From CAZUZS01 sp964624795 (GTDB taxonomy: Bacteria; Calditrichota; Calditrichia; RBG-13-44-9): a stretch of 27,284 nucleotides of DNA. Below, one piece after another: positions 17,198 through 24,345 of the stretch. The notes beneath the pieces were generated by a model, which worked only from the letters and a program-made list of their open reading frames with translations, had not been told where the DNA came from and made no database searches. The stretch is taken from positions 1 to 27,284 of the forward strand of contig CAZUZS010000066.1 of the NCBI GenBank assembly GCA_964624795.1, read 5' to 3'. Position numbers and translations under genes: made by a program. How positions within the stretch are numbered: the stretch's first letter is position 1; each line of letters opens with the position of its first letter.

Positions 17198-18196
17198 ATG
17201 AAAAGGATTACCTGTTTTATTATAATATTATTGAGCACGGCAGTGGTCCGGATGCCGGCCGCCAATCCCAATTTGGGAACTGCCGGCGCGCAGTTCCTTA
17301 AAATCCCGGTAGGGGCGCAGGCAGCGGCCATGGGCGGCGGCTATATCGGGCTGGTTTCCGACGCCTCTGCGGTCTTCTGGAATCCGGCCGGCATGATGAA
17401 TGTGCAGCACCACTCTGCCCATTTTACGCACATGAAGTGGTTCGAAATGTTCGATGTGAACGCCGCCGCTTACGTTTACGATGCCGGCAACCTGGGCGCC
17501 TTCGGGCTGGGCGTGTTGGTTTTCAGCATGGATAAAATGGAAATCACCACCGAAATGTCCCCCAACGGCACCGGCCGCTATTTCGACGCCCAGGATATGG
17601 CCCTGAGTTTTAGTTATGCCAGAAAGCTAACCGACCAGTTTCAGGTGGGGGTTGGCATTCGCTATGTAAACCAGCGTATCTGGAACGAAACTGCCAACGG
17701 CATCTCCTTCGATGTGGGCACGCAATACCGGATCGACTTTAACAATTTGACGGTGGCGATGAGTATGCGGAATTTTGGCCCGGATATGCGTATGGGCGGC
17801 CCTGACCTGAACGTGAAATATGATGGAAACGATAATTTCCCGAACCGTCTGCTGCCCACCAATCTGCAGACGGAATCCTTTCCGCTGCCCCTGACATTCC
17901 AGTTCGGCCTGGCGTTCGATATTTTTCATAGCCAGTTCACAACGCTGCGGGCGGCGGTGGATGCCATTCATCCCAACGACAACGATGAACGGCTGCAAAT
18001 CGGTTCCGAGCTGTCGTTCTACGACCGTCTTTTTCTGCGGGGCGGCATCAAAACCAACCACGACGACGAACAATACAACATGGGTTTTGGGGTAAATGTT
18101 TTCTATAGCGGCCTGATGGTCAAAGTAGATTACGCGTTCTCCGCCTACAACATTCTGCCGGACGTCCACATGCTTTCGGTGGGCATGGAATTTTAG
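17198..18196 (+). CDS. PorV/PorQ-family outer-membrane beta-barrel protein
   Basis: A 332-residue barrel of the PorV/PorQ (UPF0164-like) family. PorV is the type IX secretion shuttle that receives substrates and passes them to the attachment complex; many FCB genomes carry several paralogues of unknown role. A signal peptide (about 1-22) precedes the diagnostic N-terminal block GTAGAQFLKIPVGAQAAAMG and SDASAVFWNPAGM. Repeated amphipathic strands follow and the protein ends VGMEF, a terminal Phe suited to BAM-mediated insertion. It starts 9 bp after the large secreted protein, whose C-terminal sorting domain makes a dedicated client-shuttle relation plausible (inference). The transcript ends at the hairpin at 18210-18236. 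Confidence 0.87.
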   Translation: MKRITCFIIILLSTAVVRMPAANPNLGTAGAQFLKIPVGAQAAAMGGGYIGLVSDASAVFWNPAGMMNVQHHSAHFTHMKWFEMFDVNAAAYVYDAGNLGAFGLGVLVFSMDKMEITTEMSPNGTGRYFDAQDMALSFSYARKLTDQFQVGVGIRYVNQRIWNETANGISFDVGTQYRIDFNNLTVAMSMRNFGPDMRMGGPDLNVKYDGNDNFPNRLLPTNLQTESFPLPLTFQFGLAFDIFHSQFTTLRAAVDAIHPNDNDERLQIGSELSFYDRLFLRGGIKTNHDDEQYNMGFGVNVFYSGLMVKVDYAFSAYNILPDVHMLSVGMEF

Positions 18197-18209
18197 GATA
18201 TGCAACACG

Positions 18210-18236
18210 GGGAGCCCGTTTTTCGGACGGGCTCCC
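18210..18236. terminator. Strong hairpin between convergent genes
   Basis: GGGAGCCCGT and ACGGGCTCCC make a perfect 10-bp stem around the loop TTTTCGG, 13 bases past the PorV-like stop codon and 10 bases past the SPFH gene end on the other strand. The T-rich tail on the plus side is short, but position and stability suit a two-way terminator. Confidence 0.75.
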
Positions 18237-18246
18237 TTCTGTCCGC

Positions 18247-19185
18247 TTACGAGGTTTCTACCCGACTATCCCCATTTTTAATCACCTTCATGGCGGTTGC
18301 TATCATGCCGGCAACATCTGCCAGGTTAGTGGGAATGATCATCGAATTATTGGTCTGGGCCAGTTTGCCAAACTCGTTCAAATACTGTTCGGCGATGCGC
18401 AGATTTACTGCCTCCATGCCGCCCTTATCCTGAGTCGCGGCCGCGATTTGCCGGATGCCTTCAGCGGTTGCATGGGCCACTTTTTCAATCTCCGCCGCGC
18501 GGCCTTCCGCTTCATTGATCCGTCGCTGCTTTTCACCTTCCGACCGGGCAATCAGCTCCTGTCGGTCGCCTTCCGCACGATTGATCTTTGCCTGCTTTTC
18601 ACCTTCCGATTCAGCGATTGTCGCGCGCTTCTCCCTTTCCGCGCGCATCTGTTTTTCCATGGCGTCTTTGATGCTCGGCGGCGGGGTAATATTCTTTACT
18701 TCATAGCGGGTTACTTTTACTCCCCACGGATCCGAAGCTTTGTCCACGGCATCCACAATGGCCGAATTTATGGTATCGCGCTCCTCGAATGTCTTGTCCA
18801 GTTCCAGCTTGCCAATCACGCTGCGCATAGTAGTCTGGGAAAGCTGGGTGGAGGCAAACTGGTAATTGTTGATCCCGTAAGAAGCCTTCTTGGCATCGAT
18901 AACCTGCAGGTAGAGGATTCCATCGACTTCCACCGAAATATTATCCCTGGTAATGCAGGTCTGCGGTGGGACATCGATTGCCTGTTCCTTGAGGGTGTGC
19001 TTATACGCTACGCTGTCCAGGAATGGGATCAGCACGTGAAACCCGGCATCCAGGGTCGTATGATATTTGCCGAGACGCTCTACGATATACGCCATGCGCT
19101 GCGGCACCACCCGGATGGTCTTGAGAAAGGCGACCAGTAAGAAAAGAATGACGCCAATGAGAATGATTGTAAGAACATTTTCCAT
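18247..19185 (-). CDS. SPFH/Band 7 (stomatin/QmcA-like) membrane protein
   Basis: A 312-residue membrane scaffold protein. One N-terminal membrane span (about 4-24) is followed by the Band 7 domain (VVPQRMAYIVERLGKYHTTL; PFLDSVAYKHTLKEQAIDVP; ISVEVDGILYLQV). A long charged coiled coil follows (about 185-250, with repeated AEGEKQ/AEGDRQ-type heptads), then a short C-terminal segment. Such proteins form large ring or cage assemblies in lipid microdomains and often work with NfeD proteins or membrane proteases. AAGGGG lies about 8 bases before the ATG. The NfeD gene lies upstream on the same strand with a 178-bp gap. It is ordinary in length and sequence. Confidence 0.92.
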   Translation of the reverse strand: MENVLTIILIGVILFLLVAFLKTIRVVPQRMAYIVERLGKYHTTLDAGFHVLIPFLDSVAYKHTLKEQAIDVPPQTCITRDNISVEVDGILYLQVIDAKKASYGINNYQFASTQLSQTTMRSVIGKLELDKTFEERDTINSAIVDAVDKASDPWGVKVTRYEVKNITPPPSIKDAMEKQMRAEREKRATIAESEGEKQAKINRAEGDRQELIARSEGEKQRRINEAEGRAAEIEKVAHATAEGIRQIAAATQDKGGMEAVNLRIAEQYLNEFGKLAQTNNSMIIPTNLADVAGMIATAMKVIKNGDSRVETS

Positions 19186-19363
19186 TTGTAGACCCCTTGT
19201 TGAATGATTATTTATTATATGCGGCCGCGGGATTGTGTCCTGAGTGGTTCAAAGCAGTCCCCGGCTGGTGATGCCGCTCTCTCACCCCAAGCTTCAATTT
19301 CCCGCAATCTTTCCGTTTTTATATCCCAATATTATTTTCTTATTCGAGGAAGACGGTGCCGAG

Positions 19364-19831
19364 CTACATTTGCTGCAATTTCTTGACAATCAGGGTGATA
19401 TTAATTTTCCCTGTAATGGTGACCGGTGTGCCCGTTTCGATATGCTCTTCTGCTTCAGCGTCCCATGTGCTGCCACGGAACTCCACCCGGCCATTTACTT
19501 CCGGTGTGATGGATTTGGTTACAATAGCCCGCTTTCCCACAAACTCATCTTCAGCCGGTGTTTCCGGCGCATTCTGCGTGAGGCGCTCGCGGAACAGCCG
19601 GGTAAACCATCGCCGCAGCGAGGCCAGCAGAACAATAGAAATAAGCAAAAAAATGACTAGCTGGGCATTCAACGAAATGTCAAAAAAAAGCGTCAGCAAA
19701 GCCACAATCCAGGCGCCAATCCCAAAGAAAATTACAATAACACCGGGATTAGCAAATTCGATCAGCAGCAGAACAAGTCCAACAATGAACCAGACCAGCA
19801 CCGGCTGCAGCCAGGGAGAAGCGGATTCCAT
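19364..19831 (-). CDS. NfeD-family membrane protein
   Basis: A 155-residue short-form NfeD protein lacking the N-terminal ClpP-like protease domain of long forms. Hydrophobic spans lie at about 10-28, 30-50 and 56-72, followed by a soluble OB-fold-like C-terminal domain (FVGKRAIVTKSITPEVNGRV, WDAEAEEHIETGTPVTI). Short NfeD proteins pair with SPFH proteins such as QmcA, probably binding the scaffold through this C-terminal domain. The gene lies directly upstream of the SPFH gene on the same strand, as usual for the pair. AGAGGA lies about 9 bases before the ATG. Confidence 0.88.
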   Translation of the reverse strand: MESASPWLQPVLVWFIVGLVLLLIEFANPGVIVIFFGIGAWIVALLTLFFDISLNAQLVIFLLISIVLLASLRRWFTRLFRERLTQNAPETPAEDEFVGKRAIVTKSITPEVNGRVEFRGSTWDAEAEEHIETGTPVTITGKINITLIVKKLQQM

Positions 19832-19921
19832 GTCTGTTTTTCCTCTATTTTATTTAATATCCTTCAAACCGGACATTCTCTTTACCCGGAAGAAGAATAT
19901 TTATTCAGCATGATTTTGTTC

Positions 19922-19938
19922 AGAACAGTGCGCACGAA
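19922..19938 (+). repeat. 17-base shared upstream motif, copy 2
   Basis: AGAACAGTGCGCACGAA, one base different from 10312-10328. In this copy the centre GTGCGCAC is a perfect palindrome. It is followed by TTCCGGATTAATTAA, echoing the TTCCGGAATTAA after copy 1. Confidence 0.4.
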
Positions 19939-20126
19939 AACGGGTTATTCCGGATTAATTAAAACACACAGCAATTTAGCATTAATTATCCTAATATCAA
20001 TAAAAATGTGAATTTCATCTCCTTGCCTATTCGAGCGCCTTGCGACGAAATCCTTCTTCATTTCAGGCAGGCGGATAAAAAAATTCCTTCGATGTGATCT
20101 GTTGCACAAAAATACCGGCTTTTGGC

Positions 20127-20144
20127 GTTACTATCGGTAGAAAC
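20127..20144. promoter_or_regulatory. Dyad ahead of trpR, candidate TrpR operator
   Basis: GTTACTATCGGTAGAAAC pairs at 7 of 9 positions around its centre. It overlaps TACTAT (20129-20134), a possible -10 box, and ends 21 bases before the chosen trpR start. The CTA...TAG halves recall the CTAG halves of the E. coli trp operator, but the spacing differs (4 rather than 6 bases between them), so TrpR binding is a hypothesis. Confidence 0.42.
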
Positions 20145-20165
20145 ACGACTATGGATGGAAGCATC

Positions 20166-20435
20166 ATGGAGAACATAAGGGAAATCGCAGGGATGCTGTC
20201 CGAGACAAACGATCCGGCACTTATTGAAGACTTCTTTCTTGGAATTTTAACAAAGACCGAACTGGAAAACATCGATTCGCGATGGGAGATATTGAAGCTG
20301 CTGGACAGGGGCGTAAGCCAGCGCCAGATTGCCAGCGATCTTCACCTGAGTTTGTGCAAGATAACCCGCGGCGCCAGGGTATTGCACAAAGAGAATCCGG
20401 CATTAAAGAAACTTGTTCATAAGATAAACAACTAA
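20166..20435 (+). CDS. trpR: Trp operon repressor (TrpR family)
   Basis: A small all-helical repressor that binds tryptophan and then DNA. It has 89 residues from the ATG at 20166; E. coli TrpR is about 108 and chlamydial forms about 94. The helix-turn-helix is RGVSQRQIASDLHLSLCKIT (about 48-67), followed by TRGARVLHKENPALKKLV, which matches the TRGxxxL segment carrying the arginine that stacks on bound tryptophan. The start is uncertain: GGAAG lies 4-5 bases before 20166, while the in-frame ATG at 20151 has no ribosome site. It is followed after 28 bp by trpB2, its likely target, and a dyad overlaps its own promoter region. Confidence 0.88.
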   Translation: MENIREIAGMLSETNDPALIEDFFLGILTKTELENIDSRWEILKLLDRGVSQRQIASDLHLSLCKITRGARVLHKENPALKKLVHKINN

Positions 20436-20463
20436 CTTTCCCATTTTAATTAAGGAGAATTTT

Positions 20464-21852
20464 ATGGAAATTAAAGCGTTTCTGAATGAAGATGAAATCC
20501 CGCGCCAGTGGTATAACCTTGCTGCAGACTTGCCGTCACCTATGCAGCCGCCGCTGGGACCCGATGGAAATCCCATTTCGCCGGAGATGCTTGCGCCGGT
20601 ATTCCCCATGAACCTGATTGAACAGGAAGTCAGCACCCAGCGATGGATTGATATTCCGGAGGGAATACTCGAGATATTATATCGCTGGCGCCCCTCTCCC
20701 CTGCACCGCGCCGTATTTCTGGAAAAAGCGCTGGGAACGCCGGCAAAAATTTATTACAAGAATGAGAGTGTCTCGCCTCCCGGCAGCCACAAACCCAATA
20801 CCGCGGTGGCACAGGCCTGGTACAATAAACAGTTCGGCATCAAAAAACTAACCACTGAAACCGGCGCCGGCCAATGGGGCAGCGCGCTGGCATTTGCCTG
20901 TTCCATCATCGGGCTGGAATGCAAGGTTTACATGGTGCGAATCAGCTTCGACCAGAAGCCGTTCCGGAAAATGATGATGCAGACCTGGGGCGCTTCGTGC
21001 ATCGCCAGTCCCAGCAACACCACCCAGGCAGGACGCGATATTCTGGCAAAATATCCCGATACACCGGGCAGCCTGGGAATCGCGATCAGCGAGGCGGTGG
21101 AGGCTGCGGTAACCGACCCGACCGGGCAAACCCGCTATTCGCTGGGAAGCGTGCTGAATCATGTGCTGCTGCACCAGACCATCATAGGGCTGGAGACCAA
21201 AAAGCAGCTTGAGAAGATTGGCGAGAAGAAGGTGGATGTGGTGATCGGCTGCGCCGGCGGCGGCAGCAACTTTGCCGGTATCGCCTTCCCCTTTGTCAAC
21301 GACAAGATCCACGGCGCCGATATCGATATTATACCGGTGGAGCCGACCTCCTGCCCCACCATGACCCGCGCGCCTTTTGTTTACGACCACGGCGACACCG
21401 CTAAGATGACCCCGCTGATGCCGATGCACTCCCTGGGTCACGATTTTGTGCCGCCTCCAATTCACGCCGGCGGGTTGCGTTACCACGGCATTGCGCCGCT
21501 CATCAGCAATGCCATTGTTGAAGGATTACTCACGCCGCGCGCCATTCACCAGTTGGAATGCTATGAATCGGCGGTTCTTTTTGCCCGGACCGAAGGCATC
21601 ATCCCGGCGCCCGAGAGCAGCCATGCTATCGCTGCCGCGATTCAGGAAGCGCAAAAGGCAAAAGAGGAAGGCAAGGAAAAGGTCATCCTGTTTAACCTCA
21701 GCGGCCACGGGCTGATGGACCTGACCGGTTACGAGCGCTATTTTGCCGGCGCGTTGCAGGATTATGCCCTGCCCGAAGCGGATATGAAGAATTCACTGAG
21801 CGCGCTCGACGGACTTCCCCTCCCTCAGGTGCTGAGAACCGGAAAATGGTGA
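20464..21852 (+). CDS. trpB2: Tryptophan synthase beta-like enzyme, TrpB2 type
   Basis: A cytoplasmic PLP enzyme condensing indole with serine to give tryptophan. At 462 residues it has the length and sequence style of TrpB2 (for example the N-terminal PRQWYNLAADLP and the block SVSPPGSHKPNTA) rather than TrpB1 of about 400. Lys110 in GSHKPNTA is the PLP lysine, Glu132 in ETGAGQWG the catalytic acid, GCAGGGSNFAG (about 259-269) the phosphate-binding loop, and SGHGLMDL near the C-terminus the pyridine-binding end. AAGGAG lies 8 bases before the ATG. No trpA or other trp gene is near. TrpB2 does not form the classical complex with TrpA, so the pair with trpR may be an indole-salvage unit repressed by tryptophan. 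Confidence 0.92.
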   Translation: MEIKAFLNEDEIPRQWYNLAADLPSPMQPPLGPDGNPISPEMLAPVFPMNLIEQEVSTQRWIDIPEGILEILYRWRPSPLHRAVFLEKALGTPAKIYYKNESVSPPGSHKPNTAVAQAWYNKQFGIKKLTTETGAGQWGSALAFACSIIGLECKVYMVRISFDQKPFRKMMMQTWGASCIASPSNTTQAGRDILAKYPDTPGSLGIAISEAVEAAVTDPTGQTRYSLGSVLNHVLLHQTIIGLETKKQLEKIGEKKVDVVIGCAGGGSNFAGIAFPFVNDKIHGADIDIIPVEPTSCPTMTRAPFVYDHGDTAKMTPLMPMHSLGHDFVPPPIHAGGLRYHGIAPLISNAIVEGLLTPRAIHQLECYESAVLFARTEGIIPAPESSHAIAAAIQEAQKAKEEGKEKVILFNLSGHGLMDLTGYERYFAGALQDYALPEADMKNSLSALDGLPLPQVLRTGKW

Positions 21853-21962
21853 TAACAGGAAAGGACGATAACATCCGGTAACAGGCAGAATTATATGGGA
21901 GCGCAAAATAATGCCGGAAAATGGATTGTAAAATAAATAAAAGCACCTCCTCCCCCCACAGT

Positions 21963-21998
21963 CTCCTTCCCTGCTGCTTTCTCCGGGCAGGGAGGGAG
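21963..21998. terminator. Long hairpin downstream of trpB2
   Basis: CTCCTTCCCTGC and GCAGGGAGGGAG pair over 12 bases (one T-G pair) around a 12-base loop, 110 bases past the trpB2 stop. No T-tract follows, so it could be an RNA-end protector or a palindromic repeat rather than a classical terminator. Confidence 0.4.
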
Positions 21999-22101
21999 AT
22001 TGGATTTATGAAAGGATGAATGCATTAATCGGGTTGAAACCAAACCAAATCCCGGATTAGTGCTGCCAACGTTCGGGGGAGATTAAAAAAACGGATAATA
22101 T

Positions 22102-22365
22102 ATGAAAGAAGAATTTGACAACGAGCAGGGATATTGCCGGAAATTGGGACACCACCTGTCATTCGGCTACTGCCACAGCGAGCGCCATGGGCTGCCCTGC
22201 CCCAAGATACGGGACTGCTGGTTCACTGTAATTCCCATCGATAAATTTCTTGCCGAGAATTTTGCACCGGACGAGATTCAACACCTGTATGAACCGCCGC
22301 CGCCGAAGGTAAGCACCCTGCTGGAGCTGATCGAACGCTCCCGAAAGGCGGCGGGGCAAATCTGA
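22102..22365 (+). CDS. Small four-cysteine protein, uncharacterised
   Basis: An 87-residue protein whose first half holds four cysteines (Cys12, 24, 33, 39) in GYCRKLGHHLSFGYC and GLPCPKIRDCW. This C-x2-LGH-x3-F-x-YC and LPCxKIxDCW pattern resembles small conserved proteins annotated as hypothetical in many anaerobes (from memory, not searched). The cysteines suggest a zinc or iron-sulfur site. The second half is helical with a proline run (PPPP) and no motif. There is no signal peptide, so it is probably cytoplasmic. The ribosome site is weak (GGA 6 bases upstream of the ATG). It stands alone between trpB2 and an oppositely oriented gene. Confidence 0.68.
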   Translation: MKEEFDNEQGYCRKLGHHLSFGYCHSERHGLPCPKIRDCWFTVIPIDKFLAENFAPDEIQHLYEPPPPKVSTLLELIERSRKAAGQI

Positions 22366-22468
22366 ACTCTCGGGGGTGCGCAGTTTACACCGCTTAGGCA
22401 GGATGGCACAACGAAATGCCCATCTCTTTTTTCTATTTGGCAGCTATGCATCCCCGTCTCGCTCACCG

Positions 22469-22496
22469 TTTCACATTTGACCTTTGACGTTTCACC
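22469..22496 (+). repeat. Four tandem 7-bp units (TTTSACN)
   Basis: TTTCACA, TTTGACC, TTTGACG, TTTCACC lie head to tail in the gap between the two small convergent genes. It is a short heptamer repeat with no evident coding or regulatory role. Confidence 0.5.
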
Positions 22497-22531
22497 TTAA
22501 AGCTGCCTGCCCCTTCGGGGATCGCTTTCCT

Positions 22532-22831
22532 CTATGGTATCCAAATCTTTTTCGCAGCCACCAGCTCCGTTTTCCCGGGAAGCTCTATCGGCTGCGGATT
22601 TTTGGTGTAAAATGCCAGGCCTTTGTAGCTGGTCAGATACACAAAATCTTTGTAGAGAAACCCGCCTTTGGCGGTAACCACCAGCGGGCTTTCCATCTTG
22701 TATAAAACCGCCGTAAAATTCTCCGCATCCACCTTCACAATAACACCGGACGCTTTTATCGCTCTGGCTATGGCAGCGGCTGCCGCCGCGCCGGCCGCTG
22801 CCGCTCCGCCGGCTGGTGCTCCGTTCGACAT
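22532..22831 (-). CDS. Small alanine-rich protein, uncharacterised
   Basis: A 99-residue protein with an Ala/Gly-rich start (GAPAGGAAAAGAAAAAAIARA, about residues 4-24) and a C-terminal part of beta character (GVIVKVDAENFTAVLYKM, GGFLYKDFVYLTSYKGLAFY). The start at 22831 is chosen because GGAGG lies 5 bases upstream; a longer frame to 22909 adds 26 residues without a ribosome site. The Ala-rich segment could be a weak membrane helix or a flexible linker. I do not recognise the family. It converges on the four-cysteine gene. Confidence 0.62.
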   Translation of the reverse strand: MSNGAPAGGAAAAGAAAAAAIARAIKASGVIVKVDAENFTAVLYKMESPLVVTAKGGFLYKDFVYLTSYKGLAFYTKNPQPIELPGKTELVAAKKIWIP

Positions 22832-23022
22832 ATTTACCTCCGAAGTTTGATGATCGCCATATAAATCGAGTAACGCATTTTTCATGATAAGGTCAGATAG
22901 ACAGACCAATAACGAATTACTTAATACGCTGCGTAAAATTACTCAATGGCCGGAGTAAAATCAAACAGGAAGGATTGCCGGCATTGGGGGTCCGATGCCG
23001 AGCTTGGCTGCCATTCAACTCC

Positions 23023-23055
23023 CACTCCTCGGAGGCTCAGAGCTTTCGGGAAGGT
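23023..23055. repeat. 33-bp palindromic element, degenerate copy
   Basis: Aligned without gaps to the element at 25933-25965 it agrees at about 26 of 33 positions, including the central GCTC-x-GAGCTT and the GGGAAGGT end. Its own arms pair imperfectly. It lies 9 bases past the stop of the ATPase gene (minus strand). Confidence 0.5.
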
Positions 23056-23063
23056 TAAGCGTC

Positions 23064-24197
23064 CTATGCCATTTTTCTCCGTATCCACTCCCTGAAAAAG
23101 ATGTCTGTGAGAAAATAGGTATTTTGCTCTTTGTCTAAAATTTGCCGTTTCATCAGAAGACGGACAGATGTCTGCACGCTGGATGAGCTGCCAAGATTGT
23201 TATTTCTGATAAAGTCCTGCGAGAACAATGCACCTCCTCCAAAAGCGGCAATCGCAAATAACAGGCGGCGCTGATGCAGGGAAAGTCCATCCCAAATGGA
23301 AATATACATCGGGGTATTTTCAGCGAGGAGGTTTAATAGAGTGGGTTCCAGGTCTGCTTCAGTTATTTTCTTTGTATCCGAAAAATCGTCCCACAGTTTA
23401 TGACATAAATATTGTGCATTGTAGGGATAATCATCGACCATTTCTAAAATACCGGCAACTGTGTCCTTGTCTATCGAGAATCCGGTTTTATCAAAGGCGT
23501 TCTGAATAAAATCAATGAATTCGTCCCTGGGGAGCTTGCCCAGGTTCATGATCCGCCCCATTTTGTAAAAAGCCCTGTCCGGCTGAGCCACCATGTCATA
23601 AATGAGGTGTCTCTTGGAGCCGGCGAATAGATAGCCGACTTTTTCGTGATGTTGAAAGCTGGCACGCATGGTTTTCTCGATGGAATCGCCATTTAAATTA
23701 ACGATCTCCTGAAATTCATCAAACACGATGACAAAGGGAGCTTTCTTTTTTTCGGCAAGCTTTTGCGGAAGGTCGTAAACTTCATCTAAGAAATGTAATA
23801 TTTCTTCCTTTTGGGGCAGGTATTCAATACCGAGAGCAGCGCTGCCATCCGGCTGCACACTGATTTTGGGCCGCAGTCCGGGCAGTGTCTTTTTCAGGAA
23901 ATTGAACATCTTCTCGATCTTCGTTTCTACGGCCCGGGCAATTTCGCGGGTGTATATTTCCAGGAAATTATGCAGCGAAGTAACCTTATAGAGATCAATA
24001 TAGGCTGTGTAAAATCCATTGGATCTCAGTTTCTCCAGGGTTTTTAATATCAGGGAAGTTTTACCGTATCGCCGGGGGGAAATGAGGAATATACGCTCAG
24101 TGCTGCCCAGGTCGCGGACCAGTTCTGCGAGTTCAGCAGTCCGGTTGGTGAAATTTTCTCCCGTCACAGCCTCGCCGTAAACAAAGGGATTTTTCAT
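23064..24197 (-). CDS. Stand-alone AAA-type ATPase (ATPase_2/archaeal ATPase family)
   Basis: A 377-residue STAND/AAA+ clade ATPase of the PF01637 type. Its N-terminal FVYGEAVTGENFTNRTAEL is the family's substrate-proximal motif. Walker A is SPRRYGKTS (Lys46), Walker B FVIVFDEFQE (Asp160-Glu161), and a sensor-like FAGSKRHLI lies at about 191-199. A lid region precedes a C-terminal winged-helix-like part (about 300-377: LSLHQRRLLFAIAAFGGG, VRLLMKRQIL). Members occur in archaea and thermophilic or anaerobic bacteria; their functions are mostly unknown, with suggestions of defence or mobile-element roles. It stands alone. A 50-bp nested palindrome lies just upstream of the start codon, indicating tight control. 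Confidence 0.82.
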   Translation of the reverse strand: MKNPFVYGEAVTGENFTNRTAELAELVRDLGSTERIFLISPRRYGKTSLILKTLEKLRSNGFYTAYIDLYKVTSLHNFLEIYTREIARAVETKIEKMFNFLKKTLPGLRPKISVQPDGSAALGIEYLPQKEEILHFLDEVYDLPQKLAEKKKAPFVIVFDEFQEIVNLNGDSIEKTMRASFQHHEKVGYLFAGSKRHLIYDMVAQPDRAFYKMGRIMNLGKLPRDEFIDFIQNAFDKTGFSIDKDTVAGILEMVDDYPYNAQYLCHKLWDDFSDTKKITEADLEPTLLNLLAENTPMYISIWDGLSLHQRRLLFAIAAFGGGALFSQDFIRNNNLGSSSSVQTSVRLLMKRQILDKEQNTYFLTDIFFREWIRRKMA

Positions 24198-24208
24198 GGT
24201 TCACTCCG

Positions 24209-24258
24209 ATTATGCCGATTAGCATTATGCACATCTACATAATGCTAATATACATAAT
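24209..24258. promoter_or_regulatory. 50-bp nested palindrome upstream of the ATPase gene
   Basis: ATTAGCATTATG (24218-24229) and CATAATGCTAAT (24238-24249) are perfect 12-bp inverted arms around CACATCTA. Outside them, ATTATG (24209) and CATAAT (24253-24258) are a second inverted pair with the same centre, 3 bases from the inner arms on each side. The block lies 12-61 bases before the start codon, where a promoter or operator belongs. Confidence 0.65.
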
Positions 24259-24313
24259 TTCTGGCGAGATCAAAGTATAATTTCGGGCTCGGGATGATTA
24301 ACGATTGCAATTA

Positions 24314-24338
24314 GGAGCCCGACTTCAAGCCGGACTCC
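24314..24338. terminator. Hairpin past the livF stop
   Basis: GGAGCCCGACTT and AAGCCGGACTCC pair at 10 of 12 positions (both others G-T pairs on one strand) around a single base, flanked by ATTA/TAAT. It begins 8 bases past the end of livF on the minus strand. No T-tract follows. Confidence 0.45.
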
Positions 24339-24345
24339 CGATTAA

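Larger units (their letters stand above)
19832..20165. other. Divergent promoter region between nfeD and trpR
   Basis: A region of 334 bp serving two outward-facing genes. It contains the 17-base motif at 19922-19938 and the dyad at 20127-20144 beside trpR; 19951-20012 is AT-rich and likely promoter DNA. No gene is supported. Confidence 0.4.

Noticed and set aside
22977..23005. CGGCAT...ATGCCG inverted repeat near the small Ala-rich gene
   Set aside because: Arms of only 6 bp with a 10-base loop and no position linking it to a gene end or start; likely chance.
24314..24338. Hairpin past livF considered as another 33-bp palindrome copy
   Set aside because: It is 25 bp long, lacks the CCGGAA/TTCCGG core positions, and lies where an end-of-operon hairpin is expected.
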